Program-made: the position numbers and the translations under genes
Notes under the pieces: generated by a model
Databases searched by the model: none
What the model was told of the DNA's origin: nothing
Seen by the model: only the letters and a program-made list of their open reading frames with translations
Part shown: positions 52,723 to 62,250 of the stretch, piece after piece
Layout: the number at the start of each line of letters is the position of its first letter
Numbering within the stretch: position 1 is the first letter of the stretch
DNA from: CAYNRG01 sp047974855
Lineage (GTDB): Bacteria > Bacillota_I > Bacilli_A > Erysipelotrichales > Erysipelotrichaceae
Length of the DNA stretch: 64,000 nt
Assembly: GCA_047974855.1 (NCBI GenBank)
Contig: JBKECT010000025.1
Span: 1-64,000 of the forward strand
Reading direction: 5' to 3'

Positions 52723-54936
52723 TTAAAACGATTGTCTTTCCACCGAAATAACACCATTAACTTTCTTCAAATTCGCAATAAGCGTTCTTAAATGCTCTGC
52801 ATCTTTGACCATCACTTTCATTTTAGTAGCGGTAGTTAAATTCTCAGCATTAACAGTAGAGTGAATATCCATAAGACTTGCCTTGCATTGTGATGTCGCA
52901 GTAACAAGGTCCGTCAACAAAAAGTTGCGATCATGTGAAAGCAAAGATAAATGAGCCTCATAATCTCCTTGTATTAAACTATCATCCCATTGTACTTCTA
53001 GTAGACGATTGGTCGCATCCACCACATTGGGACAATCAGTGCGGTGAACTTTAACTCCTTGCCCTTTTGTTACATAGCCGACAATTTCATCCCCATAGAC
53101 CGGACTACAACATCCAGCTAAAGACATCATCATACTATCGACGCCATTAACTCTAAGCCCCAAACTAAATCCGCTTTTCTTTTTCTGTACTCCTTTTTTC
53201 TTACCTAAAATTCGTGACAATGCATCTTCTTCACTCACACCACGTTTTTGATTAGTCATTTTTTCAACTACAGCTTGAGTTGAAATTGATTTTACTGCAA
53301 TAGCATACATGAAATCAATATATGTGGATACTTGAAAAGTTGAAAATACAGCCTCTATCTTCTTTTTTTCCATGTAGTCTTTTTCATCAAACCCTCGTTT
53401 TCTAAACTCATCACGAAGCATTTGTTCACCCTGTTCTACACGCTCTTCTCTTTTTTCTTCTTCCTTTTTCATCAATCGACTTTTAATTTTACTTTTCGCT
53501 TGACTTGTCTTAACCACTTTAAGCCAATCTTCGCTGGGACCGGCAAACTGCTTTGATGTCTTAATTTCTACAACATCACCTGTTTTTAAAATCGTGTTTA
53601 AAGGAACCAGAGTTTCATTAACAATCGCTCCAACGCATGAATGTCCAACTTCGGTATGCACACGATAAGCAAAATCAATCGGCGTTGAACCATTTGGTAA
53701 ATCTATAACTCGTCCATTGGGTGTCATAACATAGACATCCGCCTCAAACATATCCTTCTGCAGCATATCCATGTACTCTACAGGGTTATCTCCATCTTCT
53801 TGTTCACTATTTAAAATTGCAAAGTCCTTAAACCAAGTTAATTTTTCTTCAATTTCTTTCTGCTCTTGGTGTTGGTCATATTTTTTATTCTCTTTATAGC
53901 GCCAGTGAGCCGCAATCCCCTTTTCCGCAATAGAGTCCATTTCTTCCGTTCTGATTTGAACTTCAAAAATTCTTCCCTCATCTCCTACAATTGTTGTGTG
54001 AAGAGACTGATACAAGTTCACTTTTGGAACTGCAATATAATCTTTCAGTCGCCCAGGAATCGGACGATATGTGGCATGAATGTGCCCTAAAATCTCATAG
54101 CAGTTTAATTCTGTTTTTGTTACAATTCTTAGTGCCAATAAATCTAAAATTTCCTCAAATCGTTTATTTTTTCGATTCATTTTCTTATAAATACTATATA
54201 AATGTTTACTTCTTCCAAAAATTCTAAATTCTATCTTGTTTTTTGTCAGCAATTCTGTGATATCTGCTGTCATATGCTTTACTTGATGATCGCGTTCAAT
54301 CTTTCGTGCTTCTACCAGTTTAGCAATCCGATAATATTGCTCTCTATCTAAATAGAAAAAGCTAAGATCTTCTAATTCATTTTTAATTTCGCTAATCCCC
54401 AAGCGATGAGCAATTGGTGCATAAACATCCAATGTCTCTGAAGCAATTTTTTTCTGCTTCTCTTCACTCATAAATTCCAATGTTCTCATATTATGCAGAC
54501 GGTCAACTAATTTTATTAAAATAACACGAACATCCTTTGCCATAGCAATGAAAATTTTACGGTGATTCGCCGCTAAATATTCTTTTTCATCTTTAAACTG
54601 TATATTCCCAATTTTTGTGACCCCTTCAACTAGTGTCACGATTTCTTCATCAAACTCGCTAACCAAAACTTCACGTTCTATATCGCAATCCTCAAGAACA
54701 TCGTGTAAAATACCTGCCGCAACTGTCTTGGGTCCTGCTTGAAGTGTTGATAAAATATACCCAACATTGACGCAGTGTACAATATAAGGCTCGCCACTTT
54801 TTCTAAACTGATTTTTATGCATCGCCGTTGCATAATCAAGTGCTTTCTCAACAATTCTAATGTTTTCTTCACGTTGAATATATTGCTTGACCGATGTCAT
54901 CAGCTCTTCTCTTGTAATTTGATTCAATGCTGTCAT
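52723..54936 (-). CDS. relA: Bifunctional (p)ppGpp synthetase/hydrolase Rel
   Basis: 737 aa, long RSH protein. HD hydrolase domain with HCVNVGYILSTLQ and intact HDVLEDCD near 78, synthetase domain with GRSKHLYSIYKKM near 240 and YQSLHTTIVG near 310, TGS domain (about 400-460; VYVMTPNGRVIDLPNGSTPIDFAY), zinc-finger-like segment and C-terminal ACT domain. Both activities should be present, so it sets the stringent response alone, as in most Bacillota. AAGGGGG before the ATG. A terminator separates it from apt. Confidence 0.96.
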   Translation of the reverse strand: MTALNQITREELMTSVKQYIQREENIRIVEKALDYATAMHKNQFRKSGEPYIVHCVNVGYILSTLQAGPKTVAAGILHDVLEDCDIEREVLVSEFDEEIVTLVEGVTKIGNIQFKDEKEYLAANHRKIFIAMAKDVRVILIKLVDRLHNMRTLEFMSEEKQKKIASETLDVYAPIAHRLGISEIKNELEDLSFFYLDREQYYRIAKLVEARKIERDHQVKHMTADITELLTKNKIEFRIFGRSKHLYSIYKKMNRKNKRFEEILDLLALRIVTKTELNCYEILGHIHATYRPIPGRLKDYIAVPKVNLYQSLHTTIVGDEGRIFEVQIRTEEMDSIAEKGIAAHWRYKENKKYDQHQEQKEIEEKLTWFKDFAILNSEQEDGDNPVEYMDMLQKDMFEADVYVMTPNGRVIDLPNGSTPIDFAYRVHTEVGHSCVGAIVNETLVPLNTILKTGDVVEIKTSKQFAGPSEDWLKVVKTSQAKSKIKSRLMKKEEEKREERVEQGEQMLRDEFRKRGFDEKDYMEKKKIEAVFSTFQVSTYIDFMYAIAVKSISTQAVVEKMTNQKRGVSEEDALSRILGKKKGVQKKKSGFSLGLRVNGVDSMMMSLAGCCSPVYGDEIVGYVTKGQGVKVHRTDCPNVVDATNRLLEVQWDDSLIQGDYEAHLSLLSHDRNFLLTDLVTATSQCKASLMDIHSTVNAENLTTATKMKVMVKDAEHLRTLIANLKKVNGVISVERQSF

Positions 54937-54956
54937 TTTTATCCCCCTTCTTTTTT

Positions 54957-54985
54957 AAAAAAACGAAGATATTTCTTCGGTTTTT
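54957..54985 (-). terminator. apt terminator
   Basis: Stem AAACCGAAGA / TCTTCGTTTT with loop AATA and a T7 tail on the minus strand. Confidence 0.85.
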
Positions 54986-55501
54986 TTACTCGTATGATAA
55001 AACTGTAAACACATTATATCCTTCTAATACTTTTCTTCCTTCTAATCCCAATAATTCAATTAAAAAGGCACATCCAACTACTTCTCCACCCATTTCTTCA
55101 ATGAGCTTAATTGTCGCTTCTACAGTTCCACCTGTAGCTAACAAATCATCCACAATCAACACCCTTTGCCCTTTTTTAATAGCATCAGCATGAATGTGTA
55201 GTTCATTAGATCCATACTCTAAGTCATAGCGATAACTCAATGTTTTGCGAGGAAGCTTTCCAGGTTTTCTAACTGGAACAAACCCTACTTTCATATTGAC
55301 CGCAACAGGGCAACCAAAAATAAATCCTCTAGACTCTGGTCCAACAATAACATCCACATTCACCTTTTTAGCAAATTCTTCTATTTGGTGTGTAGCTTCA
55401 TAAAATGCCTCTCCGTCATTCATCAAAGGAGTAATATCTCTAAACAAAATTCCTTCTTTTGGAAAATCTTTTATCTCTGCTATATAATTTTTTAAATTCA
55501 T
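54986..55501 (-). CDS. apt: Adenine phosphoribosyltransferase
   Basis: 171 aa. Purine salvage: adenine and PRPP to AMP. IVGPESRGFIFGCPVA near 53, PRPP-binding RVLIVDDLLATGGTVEA near 118. The recJ-apt-rel order is the standard one in Bacillota; it links purine salvage and alarmone metabolism by neighbourhood. Confidence 0.96.
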   Translation of the reverse strand: MNLKNYIAEIKDFPKEGILFRDITPLMNDGEAFYEATHQIEEFAKKVNVDVIVGPESRGFIFGCPVAVNMKVGFVPVRKPGKLPRKTLSYRYDLEYGSNELHIHADAIKKGQRVLIVDDLLATGGTVEATIKLIEEMGGEVVGCAFLIELLGLEGRKVLEGYNVFTVLSYE

Positions 55502-55549
55502 TTATTTTATTCCTCCGATTACTTTATAAGTATACACTAAATTCTTCCT

Positions 55550-57106
55550 TTATTCTATATTTTTGATTGAGATTGAAAACTTTTCTTTTCCTTTCCCATA
55601 TTGATTCACCACTAGATTTGCAATCACTCGCCGAAAGTTTTCAAACGATAGTCCTTCGGGATCAAAACAAATCCCTTCCCAACCATTTTTAAAAATCAGT
55701 TTCACAAACTTTTGCTTAATCCAAACTGTTTTTTCTACTTCTAATCCCACAATTGAAAACAAAGGATCTTGAAACCCTTGTCCAAAAGGAGCTAGTTTTC
55801 GATATTCTTCAAAACTCTCATTGCTAATTTCTTCCATATTAATTTCGCAAAGCAGATCAGCCTCTACTGCTTCAAATTTTGCTATTTTAAATTTGGTTTG
55901 TACTTTTTCTTTAAATTGTTCATATTTTGTTTTATCTACTGTAAAACCTATTGCTTGACTGTGCCCACCAAAATGAAGAAACTCATCAAATCCATCTAGA
56001 AAAAACTGTTGCATATTAAACCCCGCAATACTTCGCCCACTCCCTTTGTAACCATATTCTCCTTCAGTTAAGACAAGTGTTGGACGATGATACTTGGTAG
56101 CTAATTTACTTGCTAAAATACCAATAATCCCTTCGTGATAGCGTGAATCATTAAGAATAATAAATGGTTCATCACCAATATTTTTTTCAGCAATGACACT
56201 CATTTGCAATGTTTTCTCTTTTCGTTTTTCATTAACCTCTGCTAATTTTAATGCCGTTTTTTGAATTTCTGATATTTGCGTTAATAAAAAATAACGTACG
56301 ACTTGATTTGGATTAGCAAGTTCTCTTAATCGTCCAGTCGCATTTAATTTGGGTACAATTTGAAAAGATAAATCTTGCTCTGTCCGGATCTTATTTTGAT
56401 TTGAAAATAGAGCTTGAATCACTGGTATCTCTGTACTATTAATCAAGTCCAATCCTAAGCGAACGATTACACGGTTTTCATCCCATAGCTCAACTACATC
56501 TCCCATTGTTGCAATTGCCGCAAGGGCAATATGTAATGGCTTAGCACCACCTAACTTTTCAGCAAGTTGCAGTGCCACCCCTGCCCCAGCTAGCGTTTGA
56601 AACGGTTGATCCATTTCTTTAGGATGAACGAAAATATCACATTCTGGTTTTTCTGTGTATTCATGGTGGTCAGTCACAATGACAGAAATTCCCAACTCTT
56701 TTGCCTTCTTCAAAGCCTGCGTTGCTGATACCCCATTATCCACAGTAATAATTAAGCTATATCCTTTATCATATGCCTGTTGAACTACCGTCTCTTGTAG
56801 CCCGTAACCCTCTTTAATGCGATCAGGAATATAATATCCTACTTCTAACCCCAATGAGGTAAGTGCATCATATAAAATAGTTGTTGCACAAATCCCATCT
56901 GCATCATAATCGCCACCGATAAACACCTTTTCATTTCTTTCCTTTGCAGCCAAAATAAATTTTATCGCCTCTAAAAGGCAAGTTGAATTATTTTCAGTCA
57001 ATGCTGTTGGTTTTTCTAGTAATTGTTGGACTTGCTTTTCTGTGCAATGATTAAAGGCTATCACCTTTTGAGTTAAGCTTGAGTAGTTTTCTATTATATT
57101 ATTCAT
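55550..57106 (-). CDS. recJ: Single-strand-specific exonuclease RecJ, compact form
   Basis: 518 aa. DHH phosphoesterase: GGDYDADGICATTIL near 63, VTDHHEYTE near 140, DHHA1 with FGGHSQAIGFTV near 375, and the OB region at the end. It degrades 5' single strands in repair. B. subtilis RecJ is near 786 aa with an extra C-terminal domain that is absent here; the size is nearer E. coli RecJ. Overlaps murD by 8 bases. Confidence 0.92.
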   Translation of the reverse strand: MNNIIENYSSLTQKVIAFNHCTEKQVQQLLEKPTALTENNSTCLLEAIKFILAAKERNEKVFIGGDYDADGICATTILYDALTSLGLEVGYYIPDRIKEGYGLQETVVQQAYDKGYSLIITVDNGVSATQALKKAKELGISVIVTDHHEYTEKPECDIFVHPKEMDQPFQTLAGAGVALQLAEKLGGAKPLHIALAAIATMGDVVELWDENRVIVRLGLDLINSTEIPVIQALFSNQNKIRTEQDLSFQIVPKLNATGRLRELANPNQVVRYFLLTQISEIQKTALKLAEVNEKRKEKTLQMSVIAEKNIGDEPFIILNDSRYHEGIIGILASKLATKYHRPTLVLTEGEYGYKGSGRSIAGFNMQQFFLDGFDEFLHFGGHSQAIGFTVDKTKYEQFKEKVQTKFKIAKFEAVEADLLCEINMEEISNESFEEYRKLAPFGQGFQDPLFSIVGLEVEKTVWIKQKFVKLIFKNGWEGICFDPEGLSFENFRRVIANLVVNQYGKGKEKFSISIKNIE

Positions 57107-58388
57107 AACTCTTCACCAATTCCTTAAACTGTTCCCCACGATCTTCAAAATTTTTAAAGTCACCATAGCTTGCTGCAGATGGAGAAAGCAAACAAATTTT
57201 CCCCGGCGCTGTTACCTTTTTTGCTAAAGCCACCGCTTCTTTTAGCGTTGTAACTAGTGTAACTGGTTTTTTCAAACTATTCATTAGCGCTATTTTTCTT
57301 CCACTGGCATACATTAAGATAATATTATTCACACTGCTTTTATCTAAAAATTCAACTAATGGTTGATAATCAATGCCACGATCCATTCCACCAATCAAAA
57401 CCGTATCTACATCTGGCAATGAACGCAGTGCCTCAATAGTTGCTTGAGGGATCGTTGAAATAGAATCATCCACAAAGGTAACTCCATTATAAACTCCCAC
57501 CATTTCCAACCGATGAGCTAGTGGTCGAAACGATGCGTAGGCTGTTAAAAACTCTTTTTCACTAAGCCCAATTTTTTGAGCAATCGCATAAACAATCGCC
57601 GCATTATAACGATTGTGACGTCCTATTAACTTTGTATCTAGTGGCAGAATCACTTCCTTTTGATTAACCAGAAAACCACTCTCTGTTGGTTTGATGTCTG
57701 CATCCTCTTCTAATGAGCATGTCATCACTTCCTGTATACAAATTGGTTTTAACTCTTTTTGAATAATTAGAAAATCATCCTTGGTTTGATATTGATACAC
57801 CCTTCTTTTAGCTTGCTCATATTTCTCAAACGTTCCATAGTGATCCAAATGCTCAGGATATAAATTTAAAAGAACTGCAATGTGAGCTGATTGCTCTATG
57901 TACTCCAATTGGTGACAAGAAATTTCAAATACAATCACTGTATCTTCTTTTACACTATCCCACACATCTAAACAAGGAACTCCTATATTTCCCACTAACA
58001 GCACATCTTTTTTTGATTCTTTTAAGACATGATGCATTAGGGAACTCGTTGTGCTTTTTCCTTTTGTTCCTGTAATTGCTATAATTTGAGAATGAAAAGC
58101 TCCCATAAAGAGAGTGGTCTGACTTGTTAGTTTTTCAAAAGGAAACAGTTCATCCTGAATCACTATTCCCGGGCTTTTAAAAATTAAATCATACTCATCA
58201 AAGTCTGCATCACGTAAACAAAGAATTCCAGCTTCTTTAATTTCATTATCATCAAGAATCACAAATGTTGAAGTCGATGCCATTTGTTGAAGGAATTTCA
58301 AAGTAGATTTCCCTTCTCTACCAAATCCCCAAATTAAAATTTTTTTATTTTGTAACTCTTGAATTCCTTTATTTCTTACTTCCAGCAT
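57099..58388 (-). CDS. murD: UDP-N-acetylmuramoyl-alanine-glutamate ligase (MurD, probably the L-Glu MurD2 type)
   Basis: 429 aa Mur ligase. N-terminal Rossmann fold IWGFGREGKSTLKFL near 15, ATP loop GTKGKSTTSSLMHHVL near 110, LNLYPEHLDHYG near 180 and HRLEMVGVYNGVTFVDDSISTIPQA near 290. MurD adds glutamate to UDP-MurNAc-alanine. Normal MurD uses D-Glu. Here the gene overlaps by 13 bases a MurL epimerase gene, so by analogy with the Xanthomonas MurD2-MurL route it may add L-Glu. That assignment is by context only. N-terminal region FGREGKS is more MurD2-like than the usual MurD glycine loop, a weak clue. Confidence 0.9.
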   Translation of the reverse strand: MLEVRNKGIQELQNKKILIWGFGREGKSTLKFLQQMASTSTFVILDDNEIKEAGILCLRDADFDEYDLIFKSPGIVIQDELFPFEKLTSQTTLFMGAFHSQIIAITGTKGKSTTSSLMHHVLKESKKDVLLVGNIGVPCLDVWDSVKEDTVIVFEISCHQLEYIEQSAHIAVLLNLYPEHLDHYGTFEKYEQAKRRVYQYQTKDDFLIIQKELKPICIQEVMTCSLEEDADIKPTESGFLVNQKEVILPLDTKLIGRHNRYNAAIVYAIAQKIGLSEKEFLTAYASFRPLAHRLEMVGVYNGVTFVDDSISTIPQATIEALRSLPDVDTVLIGGMDRGIDYQPLVEFLDKSSVNNIILMYASGRKIALMNSLKKPVTLVTTLKEAVALAKKVTAPGKICLLSPSAASYGDFKNFEDRGEQFKELVKSYE

Positions 58389-59728
58389 CTTCTCACCTTC
58401 TCTTTAATCGCCGAAATATATTGTTCTGGTATTAAGTTTTCTTCGTTAAATTCTTGTCGATACTTTTCAATATCATTGATATCTACTAAAATATTCCATG
58501 TTTGTGCTTGCTTGTACAATAATGGAAGCACCTCTCCTCTTTTTGAAATTGCCATACTCATCGCTACCTGAACCTCTTCTCTTGTTCCAACACATTCAAA
58601 TGGTTTATTTTCAACAGCGCCACACAACTCCATTAACGTTATTTTTAAACTTTCTTTCTCTAACAAGTTTTCACCAAATATTTCCATAAGCTCGCTATCT
58701 TCTAAAAACGCAGACAGTAATACATAAACGAATAAGCACTTTGCACAATGCCCACACCACACTCCATCTTTACTTCCAACATTACAGCTTTTAAATACAG
58801 GTAAATAAGATTTTAGTGTTGAAAAGATAGAAGCAATTTGAAGTTCACTAAGACAACGAAGCAAACTGAAGTAATGGACTTCTTGAAAAATAAATTCATT
58901 TAAGTACTCCTTAAAATCTTTTTCGAATTCGTAACTCTTAGAGTACTGATGATTCACTGCTTCATCTTTTATCGTTGACTCATTAGCACTTGATTCATTC
59001 GATAAACAAACATACTTCTTCCCCCACAACACCGCTGCTAAAACAGAGGCAAAAGCTACCATTGCAGAAAATGGTGTATGTCCATTTAAAAATCCTTGTT
59101 TATTCAACTCAAACAAATGAGAATCGAGTTTTCTTTCTACTTGAATGTGTTGATTACGATATCCTGCCGCTTCCACAGCTCTGAGTGCAGATTTCACTCC
59201 ATTAATTACAAAAGTGCAGTTCTCTTCTTTCATTTCCTTTAACAACTCTAGCGTAACAAAAGAATCTTTGCCACCTCCCACAGGAATTAAATTACCCTGT
59301 AAATGGAGTTCAAAGCTCTCACCTTTGAGCACTTCTCCAAAAGAAATAATTTCCATCATTTCATCTTGCGAGATATCTATACTATTTGTATAAAAGAACT
59401 CCCCTAATCCATGGAAGTATAATTTTTTCCACCATGCTTTTTGTACTTCTGTTAACATCGCTTCATGAACAATAACTTGCGGAGAACAAGTAACTTTCCA
59501 ATAACTTACCAATTCCACTAATCCCAAAGAAAAAATTAAGTTTTTTACAACTTCAGTCTGTGCCATCATCGTTTCATCTTTTTTAGGAAATACATAGCTT
59601 GGATAGAATGACTGCAGTCCCACTATTTCAAAATGGTATACCACTTTCAATTGAGATTTAGTTTCTTCTATTGTTGAGCCATGATAATGAAATTCTGGAT
59701 ACTTTTCTCTTAGTTCATTAAATTGCAT
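58376..59728 (-). CDS. murL: MurL-type UDP-MurNAc-L-Ala-L-Glu epimerase
   Basis: 450 aa. Contains the PP-loop-like LIPVGGGKDSFVTLELL near 150, YVCLSNESSANESTI near 240, the HYSKSYEFE-like stretch (HQYSKSYEFEKDF), and a Cys set CNVGSKDGVWCGHCAKCLF near 345. These fit the MurL family, which inverts the terminal L-Glu of UDP-MurNAc-L-Ala-L-Glu to D-Glu using ATP, so no free D-Glu is needed. It is fused operonically to murD. Start at the ATG 59728 (MQFNELREKYPEF) after GGAG; 20 upstream codons lack a site. Assignment is from motif memory; experimental proof in Bacillota is unknown to me. Confidence 0.8.
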   Translation of the reverse strand: MQFNELREKYPEFHYHGSTIEETKSQLKVVYHFEIVGLQSFYPSYVFPKKDETMMAQTEVVKNLIFSLGLVELVSYWKVTCSPQVIVHEAMLTEVQKAWWKKLYFHGLGEFFYTNSIDISQDEMMEIISFGEVLKGESFELHLQGNLIPVGGGKDSFVTLELLKEMKEENCTFVINGVKSALRAVEAAGYRNQHIQVERKLDSHLFELNKQGFLNGHTPFSAMVAFASVLAAVLWGKKYVCLSNESSANESTIKDEAVNHQYSKSYEFEKDFKEYLNEFIFQEVHYFSLLRCLSELQIASIFSTLKSYLPVFKSCNVGSKDGVWCGHCAKCLFVYVLLSAFLEDSELMEIFGENLLEKESLKITLMELCGAVENKPFECVGTREEVQVAMSMAISKRGEVLPLLYKQAQTWNILVDINDIEKYRQEFNEENLIPEQYISAIKEKVRRCWK

Positions 59729-59753
59729 TATTTCACTCTCCACTTCTTTTATT

Positions 59754-59762
59754 ATTATATCA
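59754..59762 (-). promoter_or_regulatory. Extended -10 promoter of murL-murD
   Basis: Minus strand TGATATAAT about 26 bases before the murL start; no convincing -35. Confidence 0.5.
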
Positions 59763-59799
59763 AAAAAACATGGCGTTATGTACTTCAAACTTCACAAAG

Positions 59800-59836
59800 T
59801 GTAAAAAAAGAAAACTTTACATAGAATGTAAAGTCT
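59800..59836 (-). terminator. secDF terminator
   Basis: 9-bp perfect stem ACTTTACAT / ATGTAAAGT, 3-base loop, then TTTCTTTTTTT on the minus strand. Confidence 0.9.
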
Positions 59837-59844
59837 TCACTTAT

Positions 59845-62133
59845 TTATGCGTTAATACCTTTAACTGTATACTCATCCACCTCTTCACGACGAGCTTTTT
59901 TCTTCTTCGGCTTAGTGCTTGGTTTAATTTTTGTTCTTAACCAATACCATATTGTAGGGGCAATAAAAATGCTTGATAATGTCCCTGCAATTAGTCCGAT
60001 GAACATTGCGAAAGTAAATGTAAAGATGGCATCTGATCCTAGCGCTAATAAACAAATAATAGGCAGAATAGTTGATATTGAACTAAATAATGATCGTATT
60101 AGTGTGTTATCCAATGATGAATGCACGATATCACGATAAAATTCAGGTGTTCTTCTCACTGTTGCTTTCGTGTTGTTCAACTCTTCACGAATACGATCAA
60201 AAACCACGATAGAGTTATTAATTGAGTATCCAATAATTGCCAGAATAACTGAAATAAGCTCAATGTTGATTTCAAGCCTAAAGATAGCAAATACAGCAAT
60301 AACAATCGCTACGTCATGTAGTAATGCAACGATACAACTCAATGCATAATCCCATTTAAAGCGAAGTGTAACATAAATCAGCATAGCAATCCACGCCATA
60401 ATTGTAAGCATGAATGCACTGCGTACTAAGTCTCTTCCTACAACTGATGTAACCACGTTATCTCCAGGTTCAATACCATAGATTTCTTTAAAAACTGTCT
60501 TAACTTCGTCAAGTTGCTCACTATTTAACGAGTCTTTCATTGTTGCATAGATTGTTTTCTCTCCAGAAAGTTGATAACGGACATTGCTGTAACCCAGTGC
60601 ATCAAACTGTTCTTTAACATCATTTATTTCAATCGCTTCTGTTGAAGTTACTGTAATTTTAGTTCCACTTGAAAAATCAATTCCTAAGTTTAATGCTCCT
60701 TTGCCATTTAATCCGTTAAATCCAGAAATAACAACCGCAAGGCCTAAAATCGTTAATGATAAAATAATGAATTTCTTTGCATATTTCAAGTAATTAAGTG
60801 GTGGAATCGGTCCAAAGTAAGACTGTTTTTCTCCTTTTTGAACATTAGGAATTTTATCCATCTTAACCGCAAACCATGATTTTTTATTATCTACTGCCCC
60901 AGAGTTTACTAACTGATTTAATAAGAAACGTGATATAAAAACATTAATCACCAAAGTGCAAATAACTGTGATCATCAACATTGTTGCAAATCCTTTTACT
61001 GCACCTGTACCAAATATATACATAATAAGTCCTGCAATTAACGTTGTTAACTGAGCATCAAAGATTGTTGAAAGTGATTGCGATTGCCCCATTTTAACTG
61101 CATGAACTACACTATGTCCTTGATAAAGTTCTTCTTTAATTCTTTCAAAAGTAATAATATTGGCATCAACAGTCATTCCTACCCCTAAAACTAGAGCTGC
61201 AATTCCAGGTAATGTAAATACTGCGCCAATTCCGCTATATATAGCAAAAACACAGAATATATAAAGTGCCAACATAACTCCTGCAATAAGACCTGGAAGA
61301 CGATAAACAAAAATCATGAATAGAATAACTAATGCAACACCAACGATACCTGCAAGAGTTGTTGAATTTAGGGCATTGATTCCATATTCAGCACTAACAA
61401 CATTACTTGAAATTTCAGTCATGGTTACTGGTAACGAACCAGAGTTAATTAAATTAGCCAATTCACGTGCCTCTTCTTCAGTGAAGCTTCCAGAAATAAT
61501 ACAGTCTCCTTCAATAGCGGCACTAACTGTAGCTGCACTAATGTATTTTGCCTCTAACCCATTGGCAACATTAGCACTTTCAGCAACATAAGAGTCACCT
61601 TCTTCATAGTCAAGCCAAGTTACCATTAAGTTTTCCCCAGTAGACATTGCTGCAACTGTTGATGTAACTTCGGAAAATTGAGCTGTATCAGCAATTTTTA
61701 AAGATACAACAGGTGCACCATCTTGATAAGCTAAGCTCGCTCCACCATCTTCTACAATTGAGGCATCTGCCAATAAATTGTCATTAACATCACGGAAAGT
61801 TAATTGTGCTGTTGCTGAAATCATGCGACGCGCTTCTTCTTGATCTGTTACCCCAGCTAATTGAATTCGAATTCGATTATCTCCTTCAATAATAATCTCT
61901 GGTTCACTAACTCCCAAAACGTTAACACGCTTTCCTATGCTTTCAGCTACTGCTGACATTTCAGGAAGTGTTCCATTTTCTTCTAAAGGACTTACCTCAT
62001 ACAAAATTTCAAACCCTCCTTGCAAATCTAAACCAAGGGTTAAATTTTTTGAAATCCCTGATGAAAATGATGCAATTAATAAAACAATTGCCCCCACTGT
62101 CATCAAGAATACTCCCAGTCTTTTCTTATTCAT
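59845..62133 (-). CDS. secDF: Fused protein-export membrane protein SecDF
   Basis: 762 aa, SecD and SecF in one chain as in Bacillus. N-terminal helix, LGLDLQGGFEILYEV near 33, the large outside P1 domain (about 60-240), six helices of SecD with GMTVDANIITFERIKEEL near 318, then SecF with LGIDFSSGTKITV near 480 and GYSINNSIVVFDRIREEL near 650. It uses the proton gradient to complete preprotein release. Its own promoter precedes it and a terminator follows. Confidence 0.96.
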   Translation of the reverse strand: MNKKRLGVFLMTVGAIVLLIASFSSGISKNLTLGLDLQGGFEILYEVSPLEENGTLPEMSAVAESIGKRVNVLGVSEPEIIIEGDNRIRIQLAGVTDQEEARRMISATAQLTFRDVNDNLLADASIVEDGGASLAYQDGAPVVSLKIADTAQFSEVTSTVAAMSTGENLMVTWLDYEEGDSYVAESANVANGLEAKYISAATVSAAIEGDCIISGSFTEEEARELANLINSGSLPVTMTEISSNVVSAEYGINALNSTTLAGIVGVALVILFMIFVYRLPGLIAGVMLALYIFCVFAIYSGIGAVFTLPGIAALVLGVGMTVDANIITFERIKEELYQGHSVVHAVKMGQSQSLSTIFDAQLTTLIAGLIMYIFGTGAVKGFATMLMITVICTLVINVFISRFLLNQLVNSGAVDNKKSWFAVKMDKIPNVQKGEKQSYFGPIPPLNYLKYAKKFIILSLTILGLAVVISGFNGLNGKGALNLGIDFSSGTKITVTSTEAIEINDVKEQFDALGYSNVRYQLSGEKTIYATMKDSLNSEQLDEVKTVFKEIYGIEPGDNVVTSVVGRDLVRSAFMLTIMAWIAMLIYVTLRFKWDYALSCIVALLHDVAIVIAVFAIFRLEINIELISVILAIIGYSINNSIVVFDRIREELNNTKATVRRTPEFYRDIVHSSLDNTLIRSLFSSISTILPIICLLALGSDAIFTFTFAMFIGLIAGTLSSIFIAPTIWYWLRTKIKPSTKPKKKKARREEVDEYTVKGINA

Positions 62134-62200
62134 CTTTTATCCTCCTCTGTATAACAAAAACACTTACTTTTCTTTCTCCATTTTTTTACATTGCTTAAAA

Positions 62201-62229
62201 ATAATATACCATTTACTGCATTATGTAAA
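62201..62229 (-). promoter_or_regulatory. secDF promoter
   Basis: Minus strand TTTACA (62224-62229), 17 bases, TATTAT (62201-62206). Confidence 0.55.
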
Positions 62230-62250
62230 GGTTTAAACGAATTTTCTACA

